A stretch of DNA of 64,000 bases from Actinomycetota bacterium (GTDB lineage: Bacteria > Actinomycetota > Acidimicrobiia > Acidimicrobiales > Ilumatobacteraceae): positions 1 through 64,000 of the forward strand of contig WLST01000001.1 in the NCBI GenBank assembly GCA_009711295.1. The letters are read 5' to 3'. A program made the position numbers and the translations under genes. Below, one piece after another: positions 50,964 to 59,984 of the stretch (its first letter is position 1; each line of letters opens with the position of its first letter). Below the pieces are notes generated by a model. It was not told where the DNA came from. It made no database searches and worked only from the letters and a program-made list of their open reading frames with translations.

Positions 50964-52186
50964 GCGCAATTACCCAAGAGAGCATTCGTAAAGAATTCAG
51001 TGCTTGGGTCGATGCTCATTGGGATGAAGAAATCGGCATTGTTGCTTGGCGAGATCTTCTGGTGGCATCGGGCTGGGCGGTGCCCTCGTGGCCAGAGCGG
51101 TGGTTTGGTAAAGGTCTGCCCGTGTGGGCAGATCAGGTTGTTGCAGGTGTCATTCGTGAAAAAGGAGTGGTCGGGCCACCTATTGGCGGCGGCATGAACC
51201 TCGCCGCACCCACAATTCTCGTGCACGGCTCCGATGAGGTGAAAGAAAAGTTTTTACGCCCAACGTTGGTGGGCGAAGTGAAATGGTGCCAGTTGTTCAG
51301 CGAACCAGGCGCGGGTTCAGATCTCGCGAGTTTGTCGGCAAGTGCTGTGCGCGATGGTGATGAATGGGTGGTGAATGGTCAAAAGGTATGGAATACCAGT
51401 GCGCAATATGCAGACCTTGGCATGTTGGTGGTGCGTACCAACTGGGATCGCCCAAAGCATCATGGTATTTCATATTTTGTTTTGCCAATGCAACAAGCAG
51501 GTGTTGAGGTTCGCCCCATCCACCAAATGAACTATCACAGTTCGTTCAATGAAGTCTTTCTTACCGATGCGCGTGTACCTGTAGAAAACCTGGTGGGCGA
51601 CACAGACGATGGTTGGCGCATTGCGCGTACAACTCTTGCGTATGAACGCACCTTTAATACGTTGCGACGTCCTAACTTTCGGGGTGATGAGAATGCTCTC
51701 GGTCGCACATTGCGTGAGGCAAAAGAAGAAGCTGAACGCCACTTCACAACCTATGTGTGGTACCCACAACGTGCGGGTCGACCAGACTTAGCAATTGAGC
51801 GCGCCCGTGACTTCGGAGTTGCGAGTGACCTTGTTGTGCGTCAAGCCATTACGCGGCTGTATTCATTCAGTAAAGCAAGTGAGTGGACCTCAATGCGTGC
51901 GCAAGCAGCGCGTGCACTTGGCCGAGCTGCAGGGCCAGAAGGTTCACTCGGCAAACTTGCCGCTTCAGAAGTGGCACGCATGTCGAACAAGGTGCACACT
52001 TTAATTTCCGGAACACACGGTGTATTAAAAGATGGCGATAACCCACTCGACGCAGTCATTGCAGAAGTGCTCATTTCCACCCCAGCGCAATCCATCGCGG
52101 GTGGTACCGATGAAATTCAACGCAACATTATTGGTGAGAAAATTCTGGGTCTATCGCGCGAGCCAGAAGCAAAAAGCGACAAGTAA
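50960..52186 (+). CDS. Acyl-CoA dehydrogenase family protein
   Basis: GTG 50960 overlapping the tetR stop; CQLFSEPGAGSDLASLSASAVRDGDEWVVNGQKVWNTSAQYADLGMLVVRT. Confidence 0.93.
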   Translation: MSAITQESIRKEFSAWVDAHWDEEIGIVAWRDLLVASGWAVPSWPERWFGKGLPVWADQVVAGVIREKGVVGPPIGGGMNLAAPTILVHGSDEVKEKFLRPTLVGEVKWCQLFSEPGAGSDLASLSASAVRDGDEWVVNGQKVWNTSAQYADLGMLVVRTNWDRPKHHGISYFVLPMQQAGVEVRPIHQMNYHSSFNEVFLTDARVPVENLVGDTDDGWRIARTTLAYERTFNTLRRPNFRGDENALGRTLREAKEEAERHFTTYVWYPQRAGRPDLAIERARDFGVASDLVVRQAITRLYSFSKASEWTSMRAQAARALGRAAGPEGSLGKLAASEVARMSNKVHTLISGTHGVLKDGDNPLDAVIAEVLISTPAQSIAGGTDEIQRNIIGEKILGLSREPEAKSDK

Positions 52187-53080
52187 CTACTTCTGTATGA
52201 ATGAGGCTTGTTCAGCTGCACGCATCCAGGCGAGGGAGCCGTCGTGGTCGCCAAGCGCAGTGAGCGATTGAGAAATTTTCGCCGCAACGAGTGCATTGGG
52301 TTGTTGGCGAAAAGCCTCTGCTCCAATTTTTGCCGCCTCGTGATGATTGCCAACACGTTGTAAGCCAGACATCACCAAAATGATGTAGTCGGTCTGTGAA
52401 AGGCCAGCGAGAGGAGTAGCCGCACGCTGGCGTGACCCGAATAGTTGGAGTTGCATCACCAGAAGAATTGCGGCCAGGGGGAGAAAGCTTCTTGCTTGCT
52501 CGAAGGCAACTGCAGTAACCAGACCACCAGAGGTGAGCACGATGCTGAACCACATCATGAAGCTGGCTCCACGGTGTGGTGCGATTTTCTCGAGGGCAGC
52601 AGAAACAATTGCACCACCGTCAAGCGGAATGACGGGAATGAGATTCACCACAGCGAGAACTATGCCGGCCCACCAAATGCTCAGTGTTGCTTCATTGCGC
52701 AAGATGTCGCTGCGCGAGAGCGGGTTGGCGCCAAGCAACAACATGATGACGGTGGCAACCGACCCTTGAGCAAATGAACCGGCTGCTGCAATACCGGCTC
52801 GTTCCCATCGAGCAAGGGGGCGACTCGGTAAATACGAGGCGTAGCCCGCAAGAAAGTCGAGTGAAATTTCGGCATGTGCGCCAGTGGCACGTGCAGCGAG
52901 CGCATGGCCGAGTTCATGGATGAGGGTGAAGGCGGCGAGAGTTCCGGCAGCCCAGAGACCGAGTGAACCGCCATAGATGAAGACCACGAGCCCAAGAAAA
53001 ATGATGAATCCAGGGCGAATTTCCACGCGGAAGCCCAGCAGCGTGAAACTTCTGAAGTGTGACCCGTGATCTTTCGCCAT
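52187..53080 (-). CDS. Site-2 protease (M50) family metalloprotease
   Basis: FTLIHELGHALAARATGAHAEISLDFLAGYASY (HExxH); LVVNLIPVIPLDGGAIVSAAL. Confidence 0.88.
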   Translation of the reverse strand: MAKDHGSHFRSFTLLGFRVEIRPGFIIFLGLVVFIYGGSLGLWAAGTLAAFTLIHELGHALAARATGAHAEISLDFLAGYASYLPSRPLARWERAGIAAAGSFAQGSVATVIMLLLGANPLSRSDILRNEATLSIWWAGIVLAVVNLIPVIPLDGGAIVSAALEKIAPHRGASFMMWFSIVLTSGGLVTAVAFEQARSFLPLAAILLVMQLQLFGSRQRAATPLAGLSQTDYIILVMSGLQRVGNHHEAAKIGAEAFRQQPNALVAAKISQSLTALGDHDGSLAWMRAAEQASFIQK

Positions 53081-53123
53081 TTGCTTGAAGCCTAAGGGCA
53101 TTACGCCTCTAGACTTTCTCACC

Positions 53124-55799
53124 GTGCCACTTGTATATGCCTTCGACCACAAACATCGCCGTTCTCCACGAGACATGAAAGACCTTCTCGGTGGAAAGGG
53201 TGCAAACCTCGCCGAGATGATGAGCGTCTTGAACCTTCCCGTGCCTCATGGGTTTACCGTCACCACCGACGCGTGCCGTGAGTACATGAAAGGTGGATGG
53301 CCAAAAGGCCTCGACCTAGAAATTGCAAAGCAAGTTGCTGCGCTCGAGAAAAAAATGGGACGCAAGCTCGGCAATGTTGCCGACCCGTTGTTGGTGTCGG
53401 TGCGCTCAGGCGCAAAGTTCTCCATGCCCGGCATGATGGACACCGTTCTCAACTTGGGTTTGAACGACAAAACTGTTGTTGGTCTTGCCAAGGCAAGCGA
53501 CGAGCGTTTTGCTTACGACTCATACCGTCGCTTCATCAGCATGTACGGCCGTATTGTTCTTGGCCTCGAGGGTGAAGAGTTTGAACATGAACTCACCCAG
53601 GCGCGCTTGGCTGCTGGGGTTGCTTCCGATGCAGAAATTCCTGCTGCAGCACTCAAGGCAATTTGTGATTCGTACAAGAAAATTGTGCAGACCCACACGG
53701 GTAAGCCATTCCCTCAAGACCCTGTGAAGCAATTGCGCGGAGCCATTGAAGCAGTGTTCCGTTCATGGAATGGCCCACGTGCCATTGCATACCGTGTGCG
53801 TGAAAAAATCAGCCACGATCTAGGTACCGCGGTCAACGTTCAAGCCATGGTGTTTGGTAACCGCGATAGCAACTCCGGAACTGGCGTTGGTTTCACACGT
53901 AACGCTGCAACAGGCGACAACAAGCCTTATGGCGACTTCCTCGTCAATGCACAAGGTGAAGACGTTGTTGCAGGTATCCGCAACACCGAAGATCTCGACG
54001 CTCTCAAGCGCAAATTCCCTGTTATTCATGCTGAGCTCATGGCCATTTTCTTGCGCCTTGAAAAGCACTACAAAGATATGTGCGACACCGAGTTCACTAT
54101 CGAGCAGGGCAAGTTGTGGATGTTGCAAACACGTGTTGGCAAGCGCACTGGTGCAGCTGCACTGAAGATGGCTGTCGACATGACCAAGGGCACCGGCAAG
54201 GGTAAAGGTGCATGGAAGATCTCGCGCAAAGAAGCTCTCATGCGTGTTACTGCCGACCACCTCGACCAGGTGTTGCACCCACAGTTCGCTAACAAGGGCA
54301 TTGTGCTCACCAAGGGTCTTGCTGCATCACCAGGTGCTGCAGTGGGCAAGGTCTATTTCACCGCCGACGAAGCTGCCGATGCAGCCGATCGTGGCGAAGC
54401 AGTCATCTTGGTGCGTAACGAAACAAGCCCAGAAGATGTGCACGGCATGATGGTGTCGCAAGGCATTCTCACTGCTCGTGGCGGACTCGTGAGCCACGCA
54501 GCTGTTGTTGCCCGTGGTTGGGGTACTCCTGCCATTGTTGGCGCCGAAGCTGTTCGCATTGAAGGCAAGCAGTTCTCTGTGGGCAACATTGTGGTGAAAG
54601 AAGGCGACGTTATTTCTCTCGATGGCGCATCGGGCGAAGTGGTTGTTGGTGAATTGAAGCTCGAAGCCGCAAAACCTCCAAAAGAATTTGAAACCATTTT
54701 GAAGTGGGCCGACGAAATTCGTAAGGGCAAGCTTGCCGTGCGTGCCAACGCCGACACCGGTGAAGATGCAAAAAATGCTCGCGAACTTGGTGCAGAAGGA
54801 ATTGGCTTGTGCCGTACCGAGCACATGTTCCTTGCTCCCGACCGTTTGCCTGTTGTGCGCCGCATGATCTTGGCCGACACACCAGAAGAAGAAACAGCAG
54901 CGCTTGAAGAACTGCGCAAAGTACAAAAAGAAGACTTTGCAGCAATCTTCCGCGAGATGTCGGGTCTCCCTGTCACTGTGCGTTTGCTCGACCCGCCATT
55001 GCACGAGTTCTTGCCACGCGTGCTCGATCTCGAAGTGAAAAAAGCTTCGGTTGGTCTCACGCACGAAGAAGAGAAGTTATTGGAAGCTGCTGAAAGCTGG
55101 GCTGAATTCAACCCAATGATCGGTACCCGTGGTGTACGACTTGGTGTTATCAAGCCTGGTCTTTACGCCATGCAAGTACGTGCGCTCATGGAAGCAGCCG
55201 ACCAAGTGTCGAGCGAGGGCTTCAAGCCCATCGCAGAAGTCATGATTCCTCTCACCGTTACACGTGAAGAACTTGCTCTTGCTCGTTCATGGGTAGAAGA
55301 AGTGTTGCGCGAAAATGCCACACGACCTGCACCAATGAACAAGGGTAAAAAGGTGTCACGTCCGAAGGTCACCATCGGAACAATGATCGAAACACCGCGT
55401 GCAGCATTGCGTGCCGATGAACTTGCCGAAGAAGCCGACTTCTTCAGCTTCGGTACCAACGACCTCACGCAGTTGGTGTTCGGCTTTAGCCGCGACGACA
55501 TTGAAAGCCGCATGATGCCTGCGTACCTCGAAGCTGGTCTTTTGAAGCGCAACCCATTTGAAACCATCGACGCAAATGGCGTAGGCGAGTTGGTATTCCT
55601 TGCCGCTCAGCGTGGTCGCAAGGTGAAGCGCGATCTCAAGCTGGGCGTATGCGGTGAGCATGGTGGCGACCCAGAGTCCATCGAGCTCTTCTACAAGGCC
55701 GGCTTGAACTATGTCAGCTGCTCACCGTTCCGTGTGCCCATTGCGCGCTTGTCTGCAGCGCAATCGGTATTGGGCGGAACAAATAGCGAAACCAAGTAG
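53124..55799 (+). CDS. ppdK: Pyruvate, phosphate dikinase
   Basis: GTG 53124; LLGGKGANLAEMMSVLNLPVPHGFTVTTDAC, TARGGLVSHAAVVARGWGTPAIVG, GIGLCRTEHMF, SFGTNDLTQLVFGFSRDD. Confidence 0.97.
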   Translation: MPLVYAFDHKHRRSPRDMKDLLGGKGANLAEMMSVLNLPVPHGFTVTTDACREYMKGGWPKGLDLEIAKQVAALEKKMGRKLGNVADPLLVSVRSGAKFSMPGMMDTVLNLGLNDKTVVGLAKASDERFAYDSYRRFISMYGRIVLGLEGEEFEHELTQARLAAGVASDAEIPAAALKAICDSYKKIVQTHTGKPFPQDPVKQLRGAIEAVFRSWNGPRAIAYRVREKISHDLGTAVNVQAMVFGNRDSNSGTGVGFTRNAATGDNKPYGDFLVNAQGEDVVAGIRNTEDLDALKRKFPVIHAELMAIFLRLEKHYKDMCDTEFTIEQGKLWMLQTRVGKRTGAAALKMAVDMTKGTGKGKGAWKISRKEALMRVTADHLDQVLHPQFANKGIVLTKGLAASPGAAVGKVYFTADEAADAADRGEAVILVRNETSPEDVHGMMVSQGILTARGGLVSHAAVVARGWGTPAIVGAEAVRIEGKQFSVGNIVVKEGDVISLDGASGEVVVGELKLEAAKPPKEFETILKWADEIRKGKLAVRANADTGEDAKNARELGAEGIGLCRTEHMFLAPDRLPVVRRMILADTPEEETAALEELRKVQKEDFAAIFREMSGLPVTVRLLDPPLHEFLPRVLDLEVKKASVGLTHEEEKLLEAAESWAEFNPMIGTRGVRLGVIKPGLYAMQVRALMEAADQVSSEGFKPIAEVMIPLTVTREELALARSWVEEVLRENATRPAPMNKGKKVSRPKVTIGTMIETPRAALRADELAEEADFFSFGTNDLTQLVFGFSRDDIESRMMPAYLEAGLLKRNPFETIDANGVGELVFLAAQRGRKVKRDLKLGVCGEHGGDPESIELFYKAGLNYVSCSPFRVPIARLSAAQSVLGGTNSETK

Positions 55800-55858
55800 G
55801 CGACATCACGCGATTATTTGCTTCCACGTCAGGGTCAACACAATTCGTTGATCTCAGC

Positions 55859-56776
55859 GTGGGTGCCGGAACCTGGTTCTTTTTCGCCGGGGTCGTTGCA
55901 TCGCTGTTACTCATCGACCTCCTTGTAGTTCATCGCAAGGCGTCAATCATGACCACACGCCGTGCGGCGGTGGAATCGGCAGTGTGGATCAGCATTGGGT
56001 TGCTTTTCTCTTTGTACGTACTTGCCGCCTTTGGTGCCAGTTCATCTGGTGAGTATCTCAGCGCGTATCTCATTGAAAAAAGCTTGAGTATCGACAACGT
56101 CTTTGTGTGGTCGGTCATTTTGACGCACTACCGAGTGCCCGAACAGTTTCAACATCGTGTCTTGTTCTGGGGAATATTTGGTGCACTTGCCATGCGCTTT
56201 GCCTTTATTTTCGCTGGGGTAGCAGTCATTCAGAAATTCGACTTCACCTTGGTCGTCTTCGGGGCGTTCTTGGCGTACACCGGAGCGCAACTTTTCAGAG
56301 GTGACGATGACTTTGACCCATCGAAGAGCAAACCAATGGCACTTTTCCATCGTTTCGTGCCGAGCACTGAAGACCTCGATGGACAAAAGCTCATCACGCG
56401 GCGCAATGGTCGCCGTTTAGCAACGCCGCTTCTTGCAGTGCTGGTACTGATTGAAGTCACCGATGTCATTTTTGCGGTCGACTCAGTTCCTGCAGTGTTG
56501 GCAATTAGCCACGAACAATTCATTGCGTTTTCATCGAACGCCTTTGCGATTTTAGGTTTACGCGCGCTGTACTTCGTTCTTGCCGATATCCGTCATCGGT
56601 TTGAATATCTCGAGCAAGGAATTGCGACCATTCTCATTTTTGTAGGCGTAAAAATGGCGCTCTCGCTGTGGTTCCATATCCCCACTTATGTGTCTCTCGT
56701 GGTCATTGCCGGAGTACTCGCAGCCTCGGTGCTGTGGTCTGTGCGAAAGACTCAAGGGGATTCCAGCGAAGGCTAG
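55859..56776 (+). CDS. TerC family integral membrane protein
   Basis: EYLSAYLIEKSLSIDNVFVWSVILTHYRVPEQFQHRVLFWGIFGALAMR; VLIEVTDVIFAVDSVPAVLAIS. Confidence 0.93.
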   Translation: MGAGTWFFFAGVVASLLLIDLLVVHRKASIMTTRRAAVESAVWISIGLLFSLYVLAAFGASSSGEYLSAYLIEKSLSIDNVFVWSVILTHYRVPEQFQHRVLFWGIFGALAMRFAFIFAGVAVIQKFDFTLVVFGAFLAYTGAQLFRGDDDFDPSKSKPMALFHRFVPSTEDLDGQKLITRRNGRRLATPLLAVLVLIEVTDVIFAVDSVPAVLAISHEQFIAFSSNAFAILGLRALYFVLADIRHRFEYLEQGIATILIFVGVKMALSLWFHIPTYVSLVVIAGVLAASVLWSVRKTQGDSSEG

Positions 56777-56793
56777 GCAGTAGCCTCTCGCAT

Positions 56794-58554
56794 ATGGCAA
56801 TCTCCGACGACGATATTGAGGCACTGCGTCAACGCGTGTCGATTGTCGACATCGTTCAGGCCTCTGTTGCCTTGCGTCGTGTGGGTCGTAACTGGGTGGG
56901 GTTGTGCCCGTTCCATGCAGAAAAGTCTGGTTCTTTTAATGTGCGTGAAGAGACGGGGCGCTATCGCTGTTTTGGTTGTGGTGCTTCGGGTGACGTTTTT
57001 AAATTTGTGCAAGACATGGAGCATGTCGATTTTGTTGGTGCGGTGGAATCTCTTGCTGCCAAGGTGGGCATGCAGCTCAACTACACCTCTGGCACCGAGT
57101 CGAAAGATCGGCAGCGTCGTAAAAAACTTGTCGCGGTCATGGACAACGCAGCAACGTGGTACCACGAACGATTACTGAATAGCCCCGATGCACGTGAAGC
57201 CCGCGACTACCTGCGTGCGCGTGGTCTATCTGGCGACATTGCGCGACAATTCCGCATTGGCTGGGCCCCAGACGATTGGGATGCACTGAGCGTGGGTTTA
57301 TCACAAGGTAAACAGGCCTCTGCAGAAGATCTGCGGGAAACCGGACTCGCATTCACCAACAAACGTGGCAAATTGCAAGATGCCTTTCGCGCTCGCATTT
57401 TGTTCCCCATTTTCTCCGACACTGGTGACGTGCTGGCCTTCGGCGGGCGCATCATGCCGGGCAGCACCGACCCTGCAAAGTACAAGAACTCACCAGAAAC
57501 CCCTATCTATTCCAAGTCTCGCACGTTGTATGGCTTGAACTGGGCAAAGTCCGACATTGTGGCAAGCGACCAAGTAGTCATTTGCGAGGGCTACACCGAC
57601 GTCATTGGTTTTCATCGCGCTGGCATTGCACGTGCGGTGGCAACATGTGGAACCGCACTCACCGAAGAGCACGTGCGTATTTTGAAACGCTTTGCAAACC
57701 GTGTCGTGTTGGCATTCGACGCCGATGCTGCTGGCCAAGGTGCCGCCGAGCGTTTTTATGAATGGGAGTCGAAGTACTCAGTCAGCGTGAGCGTTGCACA
57801 TTTCCCTGCCGGAAAAGATCCGGGTGAGTTGTCGTTAACTGACCCCACCGCATTGCGTGAAGCCATCGACAACGCACAGCCATTCCTTGGTTTCCGTTTA
57901 CAACGGGTACTCGACGCAAGTTCTATTCGCACGCCAGAAGATCGTGCAAAAACTGCTGAGAAGGCAGTGAGTGTTATTAACGAACATCCCGACATCAACG
58001 TGCGCAAAATTTATGCTGGTCAAGTGGCAAGCCATACGGGTCTTCCCGTTGCCGATGTGGTGAAGCGCGTGGAAACGCGCACCCGCAATGTTTCCTTCAC
58101 TCCCGTCGACCAGCAGCGCTCAGCGCGTGAAAATGCCGAGTTCGTTGCGGTGGCCACCCTCTTGCACGAGTGGGACTCCATTGCGCCGTGGCTCGTTGAA
58201 GCTCTTTTCCCCACCGACATCATGCGCCGGGCCTTTCTTGCCCTTGCCGAGAGCAGTGGAAACCTAGAAAACGCACTCGACCTCGCTGACCCTGAAGCCC
58301 GTGAGGTCTTAGAGCGGGCTGCTGTGGCCGATATTGAAGCCGATGGGCGCAGAGAGGCAATGAACCTGCTCTCAGCAGCAGTGCGCAGAGAACTCGCTGG
58401 TCATCGTGGAGTCACCAACCCAGAAATATTGTTGTCCGACCGCGACGCACGACTACAACTTGAACTGCTCGACGACCGACACGCGAGTGAAAATGCTGCG
58501 GCATTCCTCTTGGAGTGGGTGAGCGAGCGGGCGGTAAATCATGTCACAGAATGA
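56794..58554 (+). CDS. dnaG: DNA primase
   Basis: ATG 56794; zinc ribbon CPFHAEKSGSFNVREETGRYRCFGCGASGDVFKFV; toprim VVICEGYTDVIGFHRAGI...LAFDADAAGQGAAER. Confidence 0.97.
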   Translation: MAISDDDIEALRQRVSIVDIVQASVALRRVGRNWVGLCPFHAEKSGSFNVREETGRYRCFGCGASGDVFKFVQDMEHVDFVGAVESLAAKVGMQLNYTSGTESKDRQRRKKLVAVMDNAATWYHERLLNSPDAREARDYLRARGLSGDIARQFRIGWAPDDWDALSVGLSQGKQASAEDLRETGLAFTNKRGKLQDAFRARILFPIFSDTGDVLAFGGRIMPGSTDPAKYKNSPETPIYSKSRTLYGLNWAKSDIVASDQVVICEGYTDVIGFHRAGIARAVATCGTALTEEHVRILKRFANRVVLAFDADAAGQGAAERFYEWESKYSVSVSVAHFPAGKDPGELSLTDPTALREAIDNAQPFLGFRLQRVLDASSIRTPEDRAKTAEKAVSVINEHPDINVRKIYAGQVASHTGLPVADVVKRVETRTRNVSFTPVDQQRSARENAEFVAVATLLHEWDSIAPWLVEALFPTDIMRRAFLALAESSGNLENALDLADPEAREVLERAAVADIEADGRREAMNLLSAAVRRELAGHRGVTNPEILLSDRDARLQLELLDDRHASENAAAFLLEWVSERAVNHVTE

Positions 58555-58569
58555 ATCTAGGCTATTGCT

Positions 58570-59877
58570 GTGGCAGTAACTGAACGTGGCTCCGACGCAA
58601 TGCGTTTGTACCTCAACGAAATTGGTCAGCACACGTTGCTCACGTCCGACGATGAACGTCGTTTAGGCAAACTCATCAAAGATGGTCTCGTTGCAGTTGA
58701 GCGTCTCACCGGTGACGAACCCATCGATCCAAGCGAGAAGCGCACACTGCGCCGCGCCGCGCAAGAAGGCCAAGCTGCAAAAACGCAAATGGTGCAAGCC
58801 AACTTGCGCTTAGTTGTTTCCATCGCTCGTCGTTACGACGGCAAAGATCTTCAACTTGCCGACCTCGTACAAGAGGGAAACATTGGCCTCATGCGTGCGG
58901 TCGACAAATACGACTATGAAAAAGGCTTTAAGTTTTCTACTTATGCCACTTGGTGGATACGTCAGGCAATGACGCGGGCAATGGCCGACCAGGGTCGCAA
59001 CATCCGTATTCCCACCCACATGATGGAACTCGTCAACCGGGTACAGCGCACCGAGCGCGAACTCACTTCAGAACTCGAACGCGACCCCAGCCCCGAAGAA
59101 GTGGCTCACCGCTGTGGTTTAGAGGTGGAAAAGGTTCTAGAGCTCATGCAATACGCCTTTGGCACCGTGAGCCTCGATACGCCACTGGGTGACGATGGCG
59201 ACGGGGGAGCCTGGGTCGACATCATCGCCGATGAAAAAATGGAGACACCCAATTCAGCAGCTGAGCGGCATGCCTTGGTGAATCTTGTCGAGGCAGAACT
59301 CGATGGTCTGCCCGAGCGCGACTGCGAAATTATCATGATGCGCTTTGGCATCTCTCGCCAGTCGCGCCCGCTCGACGAGGTGGCCGCGCAATTTGGTATC
59401 GCAAGAGAACACGTGCGTGACATCATTAAAGAACTTGTCCAGCTCACACATCATGAACTAGCTGCAAAACTCAAGCGCACTCCTACCGAAACCGAAGAAA
59501 TAGAAACAGAGAAGGTGCTCGAACTCATCCCTGAAGCATTCGGTGCATTGCATCACGATTGCCCGCTTGCCGATGAAGCCGATGCAAAGACCTGGGCTGC
59601 TGCAATTGCCCACGAACAAAACGGGTCGTTCGACTCAGCCGCAGAGCGCGCTGTGCATGTTGCTCTCGTACGCTTGGGCCTGAAGCATCTTCCCGAGAAC
59701 GACTGCGAAATTCTCAAGCAGCACTTCGGAGTGCGCCGGCGCCCGCGCACCCTCGATGAAGTGGCATCGGAAATTAAGGTCACTCGCGAACGTATTCGTC
59801 AAATTGAACAAAAAACGCTGGCGCGGATGCGCCACCCCCATAATTCTGCTCGTCTTCGGGGTTTTCTCGATGACTAA
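58570..59877 (+). CDS. Sigma-70 family RNA polymerase sigma factor with duplicated region 3-4 module
   Basis: Region 2: LRLVVSIARRYDGKDLQLADLVQEGNIGLMRAVDKYDYEKGFKFSTYATWWIRQAMTRAMADQGRNIRIPTHM. Two sigma4-like copies: LPERDCEIIMMRFG...AREHVRDI and LPENDCEILKQHFG...TRERIRQI. Confidence 0.93.
   Translation: MAVTERGSDAMRLYLNEIGQHTLLTSDDERRLGKLIKDGLVAVERLTGDEPIDPSEKRTLRRAAQEGQAAKTQMVQANLRLVVSIARRYDGKDLQLADLVQEGNIGLMRAVDKYDYEKGFKFSTYATWWIRQAMTRAMADQGRNIRIPTHMMELVNRVQRTERELTSELERDPSPEEVAHRCGLEVEKVLELMQYAFGTVSLDTPLGDDGDGGAWVDIIADEKMETPNSAAERHALVNLVEAELDGLPERDCEIIMMRFGISRQSRPLDEVAAQFGIAREHVRDIIKELVQLTHHELAAKLKRTPTETEEIETEKVLELIPEAFGALHHDCPLADEADAKTWAAAIAHEQNGSFDSAAERAVHVALVRLGLKHLPENDCEILKQHFGVRRRPRTLDEVASEIKVTRERIRQIEQKTLARMRHPHNSARLRGFLDD
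59128..59460 (+). repeat. Protein-level tandem duplication, copy 1 (aa 187-297 of the sigma factor)
   Basis: Aligns without gaps to aa 314-424 with an offset of 127 aa. Confidence 0.88.
59509..59841 (+). repeat. Protein-level tandem duplication, copy 2 (aa 314-424 of the sigma factor)
   Basis: EKVLEL, SAAER, LP-E-x-DCEI and LDEVA blocks all recur at +127 aa. Confidence 0.88.
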
Positions 59878-59911
59878 AAGCACCCTGCGCTGATAACCTG
59901 CGGTACGCCTT

Positions 59912-59984
59912 TCCGGGGTAGCTCAGTTGGCAGAGCAACGGACTGTTAATCCGTTTGTCGTGGGTTCGAGCCCCACCCCCGGAG
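59912..59984 (+). tRNA. tRNA-Asn (anticodon GTT)
   Basis: TCCGGGG/CCCCGGA acceptor stem, GTT at 59945-59947, T-loop GGTTCGAGCC. Confidence 0.96.

Noticed and set aside
54327-55153. Two long minus-strand ORFs (245 and 266 aa) inside ppdK
   Set aside because: Antisense to conserved ppdK sequence, low-complexity composition, no domain signature.
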